The notes beneath the pieces were generated by a model. It was not told where the DNA came from. It made no database searches and saw nothing but the letters and a program-made list of their open reading frames with translations. The position numbers and the translations under genes are program-made. Shown piece after piece: positions 24,882 through 33,334 of a stretch of DNA of 64,000 nt (the stretch's first letter is position 1; every line of letters begins with the position of its first letter). Source of the DNA: JAVBLU01 sp031553225 (GTDB lineage: Bacteria > Bacillota > Clostridia > Christensenellales > UBA1750); NCBI GenBank assembly GCA_031553225.1, contig JAVBLU010000018.1:115668-179667 (forward strand), given 5' to 3'.

Positions 24882-26179
24882 AGTGGAAACTGCGCTGCAA
24901 GCAGCGCCGCCAAACGATCGCGCGTCTCGGGAAGAGCGTCCACAAGGTTGCGCTGCTCGTAGGGGTCGGCGTCCATGTCGAACAGGTAGCGGGGCCTTTG
25001 GTCGTCCCAGGTGACCACCAGCTTGTAGCGCTCTTCGCGCACCATCTTCCAGGGATGCTTATCCGCCGCGTCCCGCTCCAGCGCAAAACGGTTCATATTT
25101 TCGCAAAAAACCGGGCGCGGGGGAATGGGTTTGCCAAAGAGCAGGGGGCTGATGTCCCGCCCCTGCAGGTGCGGCTGCGCAGGCAGGCCGTGCAGGGAAA
25201 GCAGGGTGGGGTACAGGTCCAGCGCGGATATGGGGACGCCCTCCACGGCGTCCGCCGCGCCGCCGGGCGCGGCGATGATCATCGGGATACCGCAGGAACG
25301 CTCAAAGGGCAGGCATTTGTTCGTAAGGCCGCGGCTGCCCTGCATGTCGCCATGGTCGGAGGTGAAGACGATGTTCGTCTCCTCCGTTATGCCCAGCTCG
25401 TCCAGGGTATCCATCAGCCGGCCGACGCCCGCGTCGATCTCGCTGACCATGGCGCAGTACAGCCTCATGTACTCCTGCATGTTGCCCCCGTAACGCCGGT
25501 AGTCGGGGCACAGATCGAAAGGCCGGGGCGAGGGGGGCGAATAGGTGGGCGTATAGGGCTCCGTGTCCATATAGTCGGGCGGCACGGGCATAGGCCGCCC
25601 CTCATACAGCGCGGCGAAGGCGTCCGAGGGTTGTTCGGGATAGTGGGGCGCCTGGTATCCCACCACCTGAAGGAAGGGCCGACCGGTTTTGTGCATCGCC
25701 CTCATGTACGCAACGGCGTACCGCGTGCACACGCTTTCCCGGTGTTCTTCAAAATGGTGCTCGCGGTCCTGCTCGTCAAAAAAACTGACGTTGCGAAAAA
25801 AGCCGTTCATGCACTGGTAGCCGAAAAAGCGCGTAAAGCCACCGCGTATGTCCCGCGGGATGGGGCCGCTGCCGTTGCCTCCCAAGTGCCACTTACCCAC
25901 AAAGCACGTCTCGTACCCGGCCGCATTGAACGCATCCGCCAACATGGGTACGTTTGTGGGCAGGGGCAGGCAGTTGTCCGACACGCCGCACACGCTGGAG
26001 TACTGGCCGGACAAGAGCACCCCGCGAAAGGGTGTGCACACGGGGTTGTTCGAGTAGGCGTTTGTGAACATGGTGCCCCGGCCGTTCAGCCGGTCCAAAT
26101 TTGGCGTGTGCATGAAGGGCGAGAGGCGGTGGAGGGCGAATTTGTGCATCTGATCGGCGAAGATGAGCAGGGTGTTCAT
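24878..26179 (-). CDS. Type I sulfatase with C-T-P-F-R active-site motif
   Basis: 433 residues, cytoplasmic by lack of signal peptide. The alkaline-phosphatase-superfamily pattern is clear: LLIFADQMHKFAL, the motif NPVCTPFRGVLLSG with formylglycine candidate C48, FVGKWHLGG, and TSDHGDMQGSRG. The motif is C-T-P-F-R, so the usual Ser/Ala at position four is Phe. The C-x-P-x-R core needed for maturation is kept. Start ATG at 26179 has AAAGG 8 bases upstream; ATG 26188 sits directly on the ribosome site. It is divergently transcribed from a URO-D gene and ends tail-to-tail with the glycosidase-like gene. Confidence 0.92.
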   Translation of the reverse strand: MNTLLIFADQMHKFALHRLSPFMHTPNLDRLNGRGTMFTNAYSNNPVCTPFRGVLLSGQYSSVCGVSDNCLPLPTNVPMLADAFNAAGYETCFVGKWHLGGNGSGPIPRDIRGGFTRFFGYQCMNGFFRNVSFFDEQDREHHFEEHRESVCTRYAVAYMRAMHKTGRPFLQVVGYQAPHYPEQPSDAFAALYEGRPMPVPPDYMDTEPYTPTYSPPSPRPFDLCPDYRRYGGNMQEYMRLYCAMVSEIDAGVGRLMDTLDELGITEETNIVFTSDHGDMQGSRGLTNKCLPFERSCGIPMIIAAPGGAADAVEGVPISALDLYPTLLSLHGLPAQPHLQGRDISPLLFGKPIPPRPVFCENMNRFALERDAADKHPWKMVREERYKLVVTWDDQRPRYLFDMDADPYEQRNLVDALPETRDRLAALLAAQFPL

Positions 26180-26220
26180 ATCCCCCATCCTTTCCGGGCA
26201 CTGAACGCGCCCACGTCACC

Positions 26221-26249
26221 ACTATAGCGAAACGGGCGGCCTCTGCCAA
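26221..26249 (-). promoter_or_regulatory. Promoter of the second sulfatase gene
   Basis: On the minus strand: TTGGCA, 17-base spacer, TATAGT, the same hexamers as the MATE promoter, about 40 bases before the ATG. Confidence 0.6.
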
Positions 26250-26580
26250 GCGTATGAACGCGCTTTTGTAAAAGAAGGCGACGCATATGGAAGCGACAAA
26301 GCACACGCGCCGACTGTCAACCCCTGCGGCGGCGGCTCGGTTTTCGCACAGGCGCTTTTGCACGCCGGGCCGTTCGTCCGGCAGGGCCTTGGCGCTGTAG
26401 CACCGGACGGCGCCGCGCGTGCCCCCTGGCGCACACGGCGCATGATGGACGAGCGCTGCCACCACAGCGCCGGGGACGGCAGGCCGCAGAGTATAAAGCG
26501 GCGCTATGTTTTGCCATTGAGGCGCGCTTTCGGCGCCCATCGCCCTTGCGCAGGAGGGCTTTCTGCAAGGCCCGGAACAG

Positions 26581-26592
26581 CCGCTGCAGCGG
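26581..26592. promoter_or_regulatory. 12-bp palindrome upstream of a URO-D gene
   Basis: CCGCTGCAGCGG is a perfect palindrome 33 bases before the ATG at 26626, a position that fits an operator. No regulator can be assigned. The rest of the 26250-26580 stretch holds no gene, and I found no convincing plus-strand promoter. Confidence 0.3.
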
Positions 26593-26625
26593 CAAGTCAA
26601 ATACATACAGCACAGGAGGATGCGC

Positions 26626-27594
26626 ATGAATTCCAGGCAGTTGGTGGCGGAAACGATCAGAGGGAACAACCCCGGGCGCACGCCCGTATACGGCTGGGTG
26701 GCCTCGAACCTGGAAAAGCAGCTCACGGCGGCGTTCGGCTCGGTGGCGGCGTTTGAGGACCGTTACCAGTTCGACATGGCACACATCTTCGGCGGGCCGC
26801 CCGCCTTTGACCATGCGCGCATCAAGGGGATGCGCGAGCGGGGCGAGGAAATTACCCCGCAGGCGCTGCTCGATCTGGGCATGTGTCCGACGGATCGCAG
26901 CCAGGACTACGACAACGTACGCGCCGCGCTTGAGCACCACCAAAGGCAGCGCGGCCGGTTCTGCTACATTCAGAGCGACGGCATCTTCGAGTGCGTGAAC
27001 GGGCCCTTTGGCATCGAGGACCACCTGTGCTATATGGCCCTGTACCCCAAGGAGATGGCCGAGGTGTACCGCCGCCTAGCGCTGCGCAACCGAGCCGTGG
27101 CGGGCAACATGATCGACCTGGGCGTGGATATGGTGCACGTGTCGGACGACTGGGGCGCGCAGCGCGGCATGCTCTTCAGCCTTCCCATGTGGAAGGAATA
27201 CATCTACCCAAACCACAAGGTGACGGCGGACTATGTAAAGAGCCGGGGCGTGTTCCTGTCGCTTCACTCGGACGGAAACGTGGCGGTCGCCCTGCCGGGC
27301 ATCGTAGAGCTGGGGTACGACGTGATGCATCCGTGGCAGGAGAGCGCAGGCATGGGGTACGATCTGTACCTGAACGGCTATCAAAACCGCTTGGCCATTT
27401 TGGGTGGCCTGTGCATTCAAACCACCATCGGCTTTGGGAACCTTTCGCGCGTCGAATCCGAACTGCGCCGCGTGTTCTCCCTTCTGAAGGGCAAGCGGTG
27501 GATGTTCTGCACCACGCATTTCGTGCAGCCCCACTGCAGCGTCGACGAGTTATGCTTTGCCTACGATCTGGCCGTGAAACTGGCGCGCGGCTAA
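26626..27594 (+). CDS. URO-D-fold protein, copy 2
   Basis: 322 residues, cytosolic, URO-D superfamily. It shows the family segments FCYIQSDGIFECVNGPFGI, the helix YPKEMAEVYRRLALRNR, DMVHVSDDWGAQRG, and LSLHSDGNVAVALPGIVELG. At the position of the H-x-C zinc motif of corrinoid methyltransferases it has H-S-D-G. Two later cysteines (GGLCIQTT, MFCTTH) are present. Related sequences are often annotated as uroporphyrinogen decarboxylase, but genome context here is glycan breakdown, so a haem role is doubtful. Start at 26626 with AGGAGG 7 bases upstream. A terminator follows at 27621. Confidence 0.82.
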   Translation: MNSRQLVAETIRGNNPGRTPVYGWVASNLEKQLTAAFGSVAAFEDRYQFDMAHIFGGPPAFDHARIKGMRERGEEITPQALLDLGMCPTDRSQDYDNVRAALEHHQRQRGRFCYIQSDGIFECVNGPFGIEDHLCYMALYPKEMAEVYRRLALRNRAVAGNMIDLGVDMVHVSDDWGAQRGMLFSLPMWKEYIYPNHKVTADYVKSRGVFLSLHSDGNVAVALPGIVELGYDVMHPWQESAGMGYDLYLNGYQNRLAILGGLCIQTTIGFGNLSRVESELRRVFSLLKGKRWMFCTTHFVQPHCSVDELCFAYDLAVKLARG

Positions 27595-27620
27595 CCCCCG
27601 CGCATAGAGCGTGCGCAAAA

Positions 27621-27648
27621 ATCCGGCGGCATATTTGAGCCGCCGGAT
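27621..27648. terminator. Bidirectional terminator between two URO-D genes
   Basis: ATCCGGCGGC and GCCGCCGGAT pair around an 8-base loop. Plus-strand transcripts end in CTGTTT. Minus-strand transcripts end in UUUU (the AAAA at 27617-27620). Confidence 0.8.
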
Positions 27649-27652
27649 CTGT

Positions 27653-28771
27653 TTATCTGCGCGCCTCGTCCACGAAGGCCAGGGCGTTTGGAAGCGGCGT
27701 GTTGCGCAGCATGTCGTCGCTCAGGCCCACGATGTGGCGGTAGCCTTCCGTTTGCTCGCGCACGCGGCGCACGGCGGCGCGTACCTCGTCCGGCGTTCCC
27801 TGCAGGAGCGTGTCCAGACCGACGTTGCCCTTGGTGGCGATGCTTGGGTGCAGGCGCTGACGGGCCCAGCGAAGGCTGGGCAGGTCGCCGGTGGGCGGCT
27901 CGGACAGCGTCTCAAAGATGTCGGGGCGCATCTCGTTGTAGAAGCCCAGCTCGACGAAGCGCGCCACCTTGCCGCAGGAGTGCCACAGCACCCGGCCGCC
28001 CTCGCCGCGCCAGGCGTTGATGTAGCGTTTGGCGGGCGCGGCCACCCATGCCCGAAAGAAATCCGGCGAGAGCCACTCCGCGGCCATGCAAACAAAAAAG
28101 ATGTAGTCAAAGCCCGCCTTGCCCAGCGTTTGCAAGCGGCGCAGCTGAAGCGCCACGCTTGCCTCGTGCAGCTCGCGGAAGAGGTCGGGCCAGTCGCAAA
28201 GATGATAGTACATCTCGGCCATGTTGTTGTTGTACACCAGAGGCGTCTCCACCCACGTGCCAAGCAGGCCCGTGCCGCCGATCTGCCGGCGCAGAAGGCG
28301 GCCCTGCTCGATGGCGGCGCCCTCGTCGTAGCGCATCAGCGAACGCACGAGGTACAGCGTGCGCTGGTAATCCTCGCGCGTCACCAGCCATTCCTTGGCC
28401 ACGCCCGTGGTGAGTTCGCCCGCCAATGTGGCATACGTAAGAGGTCCGTACGGCGTGTCGATGCGCACCTGCGTGCGCGTGCCTCCGCCTTCGCGCTGCA
28501 CGTCACGCACGGGCCGCAAGGATTCGTCGAGCGGCGTAAAATCCACGGCCGCCAGGTACAGCGGATCCCATCCGCAGATTTTGGCTATGGCCATCTGCTG
28601 GCACAGCGCGTGATAGCGATGGCCCGCCGGAAAAAGCTCCGGCTCGTCGCATGGCCAGTGGTAGGGAATGTCCAAGCTCCAGTCGTCGCACAGCGGGCTG
28701 ACCATGGGCCCGGCGTCCTGCCCCTGCAGGAACGCTTGCCATCGCTCGCGGGCGGATGTGAAGGAATTCAT
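27653..28771 (-). CDS. URO-D-fold protein, copy 3
   Basis: 372 residues, URO-D superfamily. Visible landmarks are the N-terminal PMVSPLCDDWSLDIPY, the central GTWVETPLVYNNNMAEMYYH, the helix WPDLFRELHEASVALQLRRL, and VLWHSCGKVARFVELGF. Unlike the other three copies this one keeps H-S-C-G, the first part of the zinc motif of MtaA/MtbA-type methyltransferases, but I see no later Cys that could complete H-x-C-xn-C. The C-terminal GNVGLDTLLQGTPDEVRAAV is typical of the family. It has its own promoter and converges on copy 2. Start ATG at 28771 with AAGGAAG upstream. Confidence 0.82.
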   Translation of the reverse strand: MNSFTSARERWQAFLQGQDAGPMVSPLCDDWSLDIPYHWPCDEPELFPAGHRYHALCQQMAIAKICGWDPLYLAAVDFTPLDESLRPVRDVQREGGGTRTQVRIDTPYGPLTYATLAGELTTGVAKEWLVTREDYQRTLYLVRSLMRYDEGAAIEQGRLLRRQIGGTGLLGTWVETPLVYNNNMAEMYYHLCDWPDLFRELHEASVALQLRRLQTLGKAGFDYIFFVCMAAEWLSPDFFRAWVAAPAKRYINAWRGEGGRVLWHSCGKVARFVELGFYNEMRPDIFETLSEPPTGDLPSLRWARQRLHPSIATKGNVGLDTLLQGTPDEVRAAVRRVREQTEGYRHIVGLSDDMLRNTPLPNALAFVDEARR

Positions 28772-28825
28772 GGGCAACCGCTTCCTTACTGCGCAATAGG
28801 GCATGTGCGGCGGAAAATCAAGGGA

Positions 28826-28854
28826 ATCATACCATATGGCGGCGTCCCTGTCCA
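28826..28854 (-). promoter_or_regulatory. Promoter of URO-D copy 3
   Basis: On the minus strand: TGGACA, 17-base spacer, TATGAT, about 55 bases before the ATG. Confidence 0.55.
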
Positions 28855-28878
28855 GGCGCGTATGTCGCTTAAGAGCGG

Positions 28879-31575
28879 TTACCGCCGTGCGACGACGGTG
28901 ATGATCAGGGGCCGGGTGTCGGTGCCGTAGGCGTTTGTGGCCGTAAGCATGAAGGAGTACGTGCCGTGCTGAAGCCCGACGACGCTCAGCTGTCCGGTTT
29001 GAGACGCCAGGCTTACGCCTTGCGGCACGGGCGCGCCGGTAACGCTGGCCAGCGAGAATGTGATGGGCGCGGTGCCTGTGCAGGGGATCACGGCGCTCAG
29101 CGCCGCGGAATCCTGCTGATAGGTGAAGTCGAAGCCGTTGGCCGATGCGGTCAGCCGAGGCGGCTCTGCCGCCGAGGGCGCAACGTTCACCACGCATTCG
29201 CGCGTATCAAAGCCAAAATCGTTGTCCGCTTTGAGCAGGAACCGGTGCTGCCCGGCGGGCAGATCGCCGATGGTGAGGATGCCCGTGGCCATGTCCACCG
29301 AGATCCCCGGTCGAACGGGGCCGCCGTCCAGCGCGATGGCCACGATGTTCACGGGCAGGGTGCCGGTGGCGCGCACCTGCACTTTCATGTCGGCCTGGCC
29401 TTGCTCGCGCATGAAGATATAGCCGTGCGCCTCGTCCATCAGTTTGGGCTTGGTACCTTCGGACGCGACGCTTAGGGTGCAGGCCTTCGTGTCTGTGCCG
29501 TAGTCGTTGCGGGCCGTGATGATGAAACTGTGCGTGCCGGGGGCGGCGGTGTGCCCAAGCACGAGCAAGCCGGTGGTCTCGTTGATGGTGATGGCCGGAT
29601 CCAGGGCGCCCCCTCCCGCCGCGGCCACGGAGAAACGGATGGGCGGCGCGCCTGAGGCCTTCACGCTCACCTGTTGGTCCGTGCCCGACGCGCTTACATG
29701 GAAGGCGTAACCGTGGTTCTCCTGGGCGATGACGGGCTTCATGGCGGCGGTCACTACGACGCGGATGGCCTGGGAGACCGTCCCCTCCTTGTTTTTCGCT
29801 CTGAGAATAAAGTTGTAGGTGCCTGGGGTGATTCCCTTGCGCACGGTCAGCTCGCCGTTTTTCTCGTTTACGGAGATAAAGGGGCTGAGCGTTTGGCCGG
29901 ACGCCGCGGCAAGTTGGTAGGAAAGCTCGTCGCCCGTCGCCTTCAGGCTTTGCTTCCAGTCGACGACGGGCTGTGTCAGCGTGAACACGTAGCCGTGCGG
30001 CTGTTTCTGGAACAGAGGCGCTTTGGACGCGGTGATGGTGATGCTGCCCGGCCGCGTGTCCTTGTAGGTGGGTGTTGAGACGAGCGACACGGTGAGAAGG
30101 AAGTCGTGTTTGCCTACCGGCAGATCCTCGCCAAAGACAAGGCCGACGCTCGTGCCGCTCGCCTGGGCGGAGGAAGCGTAGTCCACCGAGGCCGACCCGT
30201 CAAAGGCGGTGCCGTCGGGCTTGGTCAGCGCTGCCTGCATGATCAGAGGGTACGCGAGCTCGGCCTTTTCTACGGCCTGGAAGCCCGCGCCGAATGGAGC
30301 GGCGTACTGATAGCCGGTCTGGCTGTCCATCAGTTTGGGCGTATACTTATAAACGGCCAGCGTGGCCACCTGCTGCGTTACGCCCGCGGCGTTGGCGGCG
30401 CACATCACAAAGGGGTATTCACCTGCCTGCAGGGAAGCGGCGAAGGTCAGCTCGCCCGTTCCTGCGTCGATGCTCAGCCCGGCGGGAAGCGCGCCGCCCG
30501 GGGCGGGCGCCAGCGAAAAGGCCATGGGCGTGGAGCCGGTAACCGTCACCTTCTGCTTCGTCTGACCCTCCTCTACGCCCTTTTGGAAGCGGTAGTTCGT
30601 CTGATGCGCCGCGAACGCGGCCGGAATGGCCGCGTTGGACACGGCCAGCTTTACCTCCTGCGTCGCCTTGCCCGCGGCGTTGGACGCCTGCACCAAAAAG
30701 CTGTACACGCCGGTGGGTGCGGATTTGGGTATGGTGATGTCGCCGGTGAGCATGTTCAGCTCCGCGTCCGGAGGCGGTACGGCCGTGGGCGAGAAGGTAT
30801 AGGCGATGGGTTGCTGACCGCTCGCCCGCATCTCGATGATGTAGTTGGCCGTGCCTGCCACCATATTAAACTGGTACCCATGCGAGGACGTGAGAAAGAC
30901 CGGCGCGTCCCCGGCGGCGGACGCGGCCTGGGCGGTCGTGACGGTCACAAAGGCCTTCGCCTCGCGCGTGCTGAGCGCGTGGCGGTAGGTGATCAGGGCC
31001 GTGCCCTCGCTTACGCCCGCCACCAGGCCGCTTGGGTCCACCGCCGCGACGGCCGTGTCGTCGCTCTCCCACGTGCCGGACTGATCGCCCACGTACATGG
31101 TGGGCACGCGCAGCAGCATTTGCTTCAGCGCGCCCACGCTGAGGAAGGCGTCCTCCACGGCAAAGTCCTCCACGATCACCACCGTGCTCGCCACGCCCTG
31201 ATACAGCGGCGTGTGCTTGCCCGTTGCATCCACATGCGATACGGTGACGGTGGCCGTAACGGTGGTTTGGCCGGGCGTGAGAGCCACCATCTCATAGAAA
31301 AGCGGGCCGTCATCCTGGATGTCCAGCACGCTGTGGTCGTACTCGAACTGGACGCTCACCGCCTGACTTTGGTTGGTCACGGGCGGATCGACGACCACCT
31401 CGAGCGGCCAGGACATGTCCGCCAACACAGGGTTGTGGTCCAGCCGGAGGGAATATGTGCGTTGCGGATCCTTGCAGCCAACCTGCGTGAGCGCGAGCGC
31501 CGCCACGCAGAGGCAGGCGAGCGCGGCGCGCAAGGTGCGCCGGGCGATAATGGCGCGCATGGGTTGTTTCTCCAT
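28879..31575 (-). CDS. Large repeat lipoprotein with Ig-like domains
   Basis: 898 residues. A basic N-terminus and hydrophobic stretch end in LTQVGC, a lipobox with C34. Residues 143-213 resemble a bacterial Ig-like group 2 domain (TWESDDTAVAAVDPSGLVAG). From residue 232 there are seven repeats of about 85-100 residues. Each opens with an aromatic motif (SHGYQF, QTNYRF, QTGYQY, PHGYVF, NHGYAF, AHGYIF, ANGFDF) and has a middle like PIAYTFSPT and an ending like GTYSFLVQASNAAG, as in putative-Ig (He_PIG)/cadherin-like domains. It should stand on the outer face of the membrane as an adhesin or glycan-binding scaffold. The role is not known. It starts at ATG 31575 with a GGGGG site upstream. Confidence 0.85.
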   Translation of the reverse strand: MEKQPMRAIIARRTLRAALACLCVAALALTQVGCKDPQRTYSLRLDHNPVLADMSWPLEVVVDPPVTNQSQAVSVQFEYDHSVLDIQDDGPLFYEMVALTPGQTTVTATVTVSHVDATGKHTPLYQGVASTVVIVEDFAVEDAFLSVGALKQMLLRVPTMYVGDQSGTWESDDTAVAAVDPSGLVAGVSEGTALITYRHALSTREAKAFVTVTTAQAASAAGDAPVFLTSSHGYQFNMVAGTANYIIEMRASGQQPIAYTFSPTAVPPPDAELNMLTGDITIPKSAPTGVYSFLVQASNAAGKATQEVKLAVSNAAIPAAFAAHQTNYRFQKGVEEGQTKQKVTVTGSTPMAFSLAPAPGGALPAGLSIDAGTGELTFAASLQAGEYPFVMCAANAAGVTQQVATLAVYKYTPKLMDSQTGYQYAAPFGAGFQAVEKAELAYPLIMQAALTKPDGTAFDGSASVDYASSAQASGTSVGLVFGEDLPVGKHDFLLTVSLVSTPTYKDTRPGSITITASKAPLFQKQPHGYVFTLTQPVVDWKQSLKATGDELSYQLAAASGQTLSPFISVNEKNGELTVRKGITPGTYNFILRAKNKEGTVSQAIRVVVTAAMKPVIAQENHGYAFHVSASGTDQQVSVKASGAPPIRFSVAAAGGGALDPAITINETTGLLVLGHTAAPGTHSFIITARNDYGTDTKACTLSVASEGTKPKLMDEAHGYIFMREQGQADMKVQVRATGTLPVNIVAIALDGGPVRPGISVDMATGILTIGDLPAGQHRFLLKADNDFGFDTRECVVNVAPSAAEPPRLTASANGFDFTYQQDSAALSAVIPCTGTAPITFSLASVTGAPVPQGVSLASQTGQLSVVGLQHGTYSFMLTATNAYGTDTRPLIITVVARR

Positions 31576-31651
31576 GATGAAGCCCCCTTACGGCATCATA
31601 TTACTTTCCTTTTCGGCGTTTGGGTACTACCCGTTGGGGTGGTTTTTTATC

Positions 31652-31679
31652 AAAAAAGCCCTGCCGGAGCCGGCAGGGC
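31652..31679 (-). terminator. Terminator of the DUF11-type gene
   Basis: On the minus strand GCCCTGCCGG and CCGGCAGGGC form a stem with a two-base loop, followed by six U. It separates this gene from the downstream lipoprotein gene. Confidence 0.92.
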
Positions 31680-31721
31680 GTCATCCCGGGAATGAAGTTT
31701 TATCGAGGGGATCCTCATCCT

Positions 31722-33182
31722 TCAAATGAGGGCGGGCTGCCCGGCGGGCGCGGCTTCTTTTTGGAGCGCATGACCGGGGGGAGCTGTCGTGGGCTTATCG
31801 CCGCATATGATCAGCTGCGCGGCGGACCGGACGGAAAACTCCTCGCCGGTTTCGCGGGCGGTGACGAAGAGGACCCCTTCGCAGCGTAGGATGGCTCCTG
31901 CATCGAGCGCGTCGGCGATGACAGCGCGGTAGGAGACGACCAGGCTGTCGCCAGGCTGCAGCGCCCCGCCCGCGGCGCCGCTCGCGCCCCTGCCCACATG
32001 GATGTGCAGCGTATTGCCGCCCGGCGCGACATACCCTGCGTCGCCGTCCACGGCGTCCGTGAGCGGCCCCGTATATCCGCCGAAAGTGCCCTCCTCAACG
32101 CGCATGCTGCCCGGTATGAATGCGAGCTGCGGGGGCAGTACCCCGAAGTACACGGCGTTTACGGCCGTGGCATACGAGGAGACGTTGCTCAGCCGCACGC
32201 AGACGGTCGCGCCTGCGCCGGCGACGGGCGTCCCGTCGTCGCAGCTGACGTCCATGGCAGCCGCAAGCGCCACCTCGTACGCCTGAAAGGCCAGGGCGAC
32301 GCCCGCCACAAACGAGGGAGAGGCCGCCCCGGTATCGGCGGGCGGGCCGGGGGCATAGAGGCGCGAAGTGACCCGCGAGGCGCCGTTTTGCACCTCGCAG
32401 CCGCAAAGGGGCATTACATGCGCCGTGATCCGCGTACGGGACGGCGCGCTCTGCGGCGGCCGGGCGTTCATCAGTGCGTCGGCGTTGTCAAAGCCGTTCG
32501 AAGGGGAACGGGTGCCGGCCATGAGCGTGTTCTCCACATAAAAGCACTGCGCCCCGCCGGCCGCGGCCGTCAGCTCCACGGCGGCGATCGTGCCGCCCAC
32601 CGGCCCGGCCAGCGGGGTTTGCAGGCCGTCCAGCGTAAAGGCAAGCGTACTGCCGAACGCGCCGCCCACGGCTGCGATGCCCGAGTGAAAGCTCAAATCC
32701 ATGAAAGGCTGAGCGTCGTCGCGGTAGTAGACGTACAGCGCCCAGCCGCCCGCGTCGCATTCCTGCGGCGACGACTCGCAACCGTATGCCGCATAATCGC
32801 CCGGGCCGCCCTGCGTCACCTGGCGCGTTACGTCGGCCCAGCTGCTGAAGCAGCTGCAGCCGGCTGTGCGCACCGTCTCAAACCCGCTCGCGGCGACGTG
32901 ATGTGCGCCGGGCAGCCGGTTTGCGGCCGAGGCCGGCGTGCGCAGACAGATGGAGCCGATGCGCGGCGCGCAACCCTGGCTGTCGCCCGCCCACACGAGA
33001 AAGGCCCGCTCCACCGACGCGCCCGGCGGAAGCGCCAGAGTCCCACGCACGGCTGTATCGGCGTGGGCGTGGGGGATCCGCGGGGCTTTGTCCCGGGCCA
33101 GGCCGCCGGGGTCCATTGCGCTGGAGCACGTTGCCGCTAGGTTGCCGCGGTATTTGGCGCGGTACAGGCACGCGATGCTCAT
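31722..33182 (-). CDS. DUF11-type (conserved repeat) surface-like protein without signal peptide
   Basis: 486 residues. The first 250 residues have the pattern of the domain that often precedes DUF11 repeats in surface proteins: an opening YRAKYRGNLAATCSSAM, PPGASVERAFLVWAGD, then AGGWALYVYYRDDAQPFMDL. Residues about 300-450 are one DUF11-like beta-sandwich (VCVRLSNVSSYATAVNAVYFGVLP; GDSLVVSYRAVI). No signal peptide, lipobox or sortase motif is visible, so how or whether it leaves the cell is unclear. Cys content is high for such a protein. The start is ATG 33182 with AAGGAGG 8 bases upstream. It is divergent from the ABC exporter operon. Confidence 0.78.
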   Translation of the reverse strand: MSIACLYRAKYRGNLAATCSSAMDPGGLARDKAPRIPHAHADTAVRGTLALPPGASVERAFLVWAGDSQGCAPRIGSICLRTPASAANRLPGAHHVAASGFETVRTAGCSCFSSWADVTRQVTQGGPGDYAAYGCESSPQECDAGGWALYVYYRDDAQPFMDLSFHSGIAAVGGAFGSTLAFTLDGLQTPLAGPVGGTIAAVELTAAAGGAQCFYVENTLMAGTRSPSNGFDNADALMNARPPQSAPSRTRITAHVMPLCGCEVQNGASRVTSRLYAPGPPADTGAASPSFVAGVALAFQAYEVALAAAMDVSCDDGTPVAGAGATVCVRLSNVSSYATAVNAVYFGVLPPQLAFIPGSMRVEEGTFGGYTGPLTDAVDGDAGYVAPGGNTLHIHVGRGASGAAGGALQPGDSLVVSYRAVIADALDAGAILRCEGVLFVTARETGEEFSVRSAAQLIICGDKPTTAPPGHALQKEAAPAGQPALI

Positions 33183-33281
33183 GCTCGGTTCCTCCTTGAC
33201 GAAAAGCGAACGCTCCGGCCCGGACGCGGTTCATCCGGCGCTTGACGGCGGCGCGCGAAGCGGAAGGTAAAGCGCATCCGC

Positions 33282-33310
33282 TTGACTCTGCCCCAGGGGC
33301 AGGGTATAAG
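33282..33310 (+). promoter_or_regulatory. ABC/MerR operon promoter with MerR-style operator in the spacer
   Basis: TTGACT (33282-33287), 17-base spacer, TATAAG (33305-33310). The spacer is almost wholly the dyad CTGCCCC-A-GGGGCAG (33288-33302), and the symmetry extends to AC/GT at 33285-33286 and 33304-33305. MerR-family activators bind a dyad between -35 and -10, and the operon's last gene encodes a MerR protein. Start near 33317, ATG at 33335. Confidence 0.75.
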
Positions 33311-33334
33311 CTTCCTTACAAGAGGTGAACGCGG

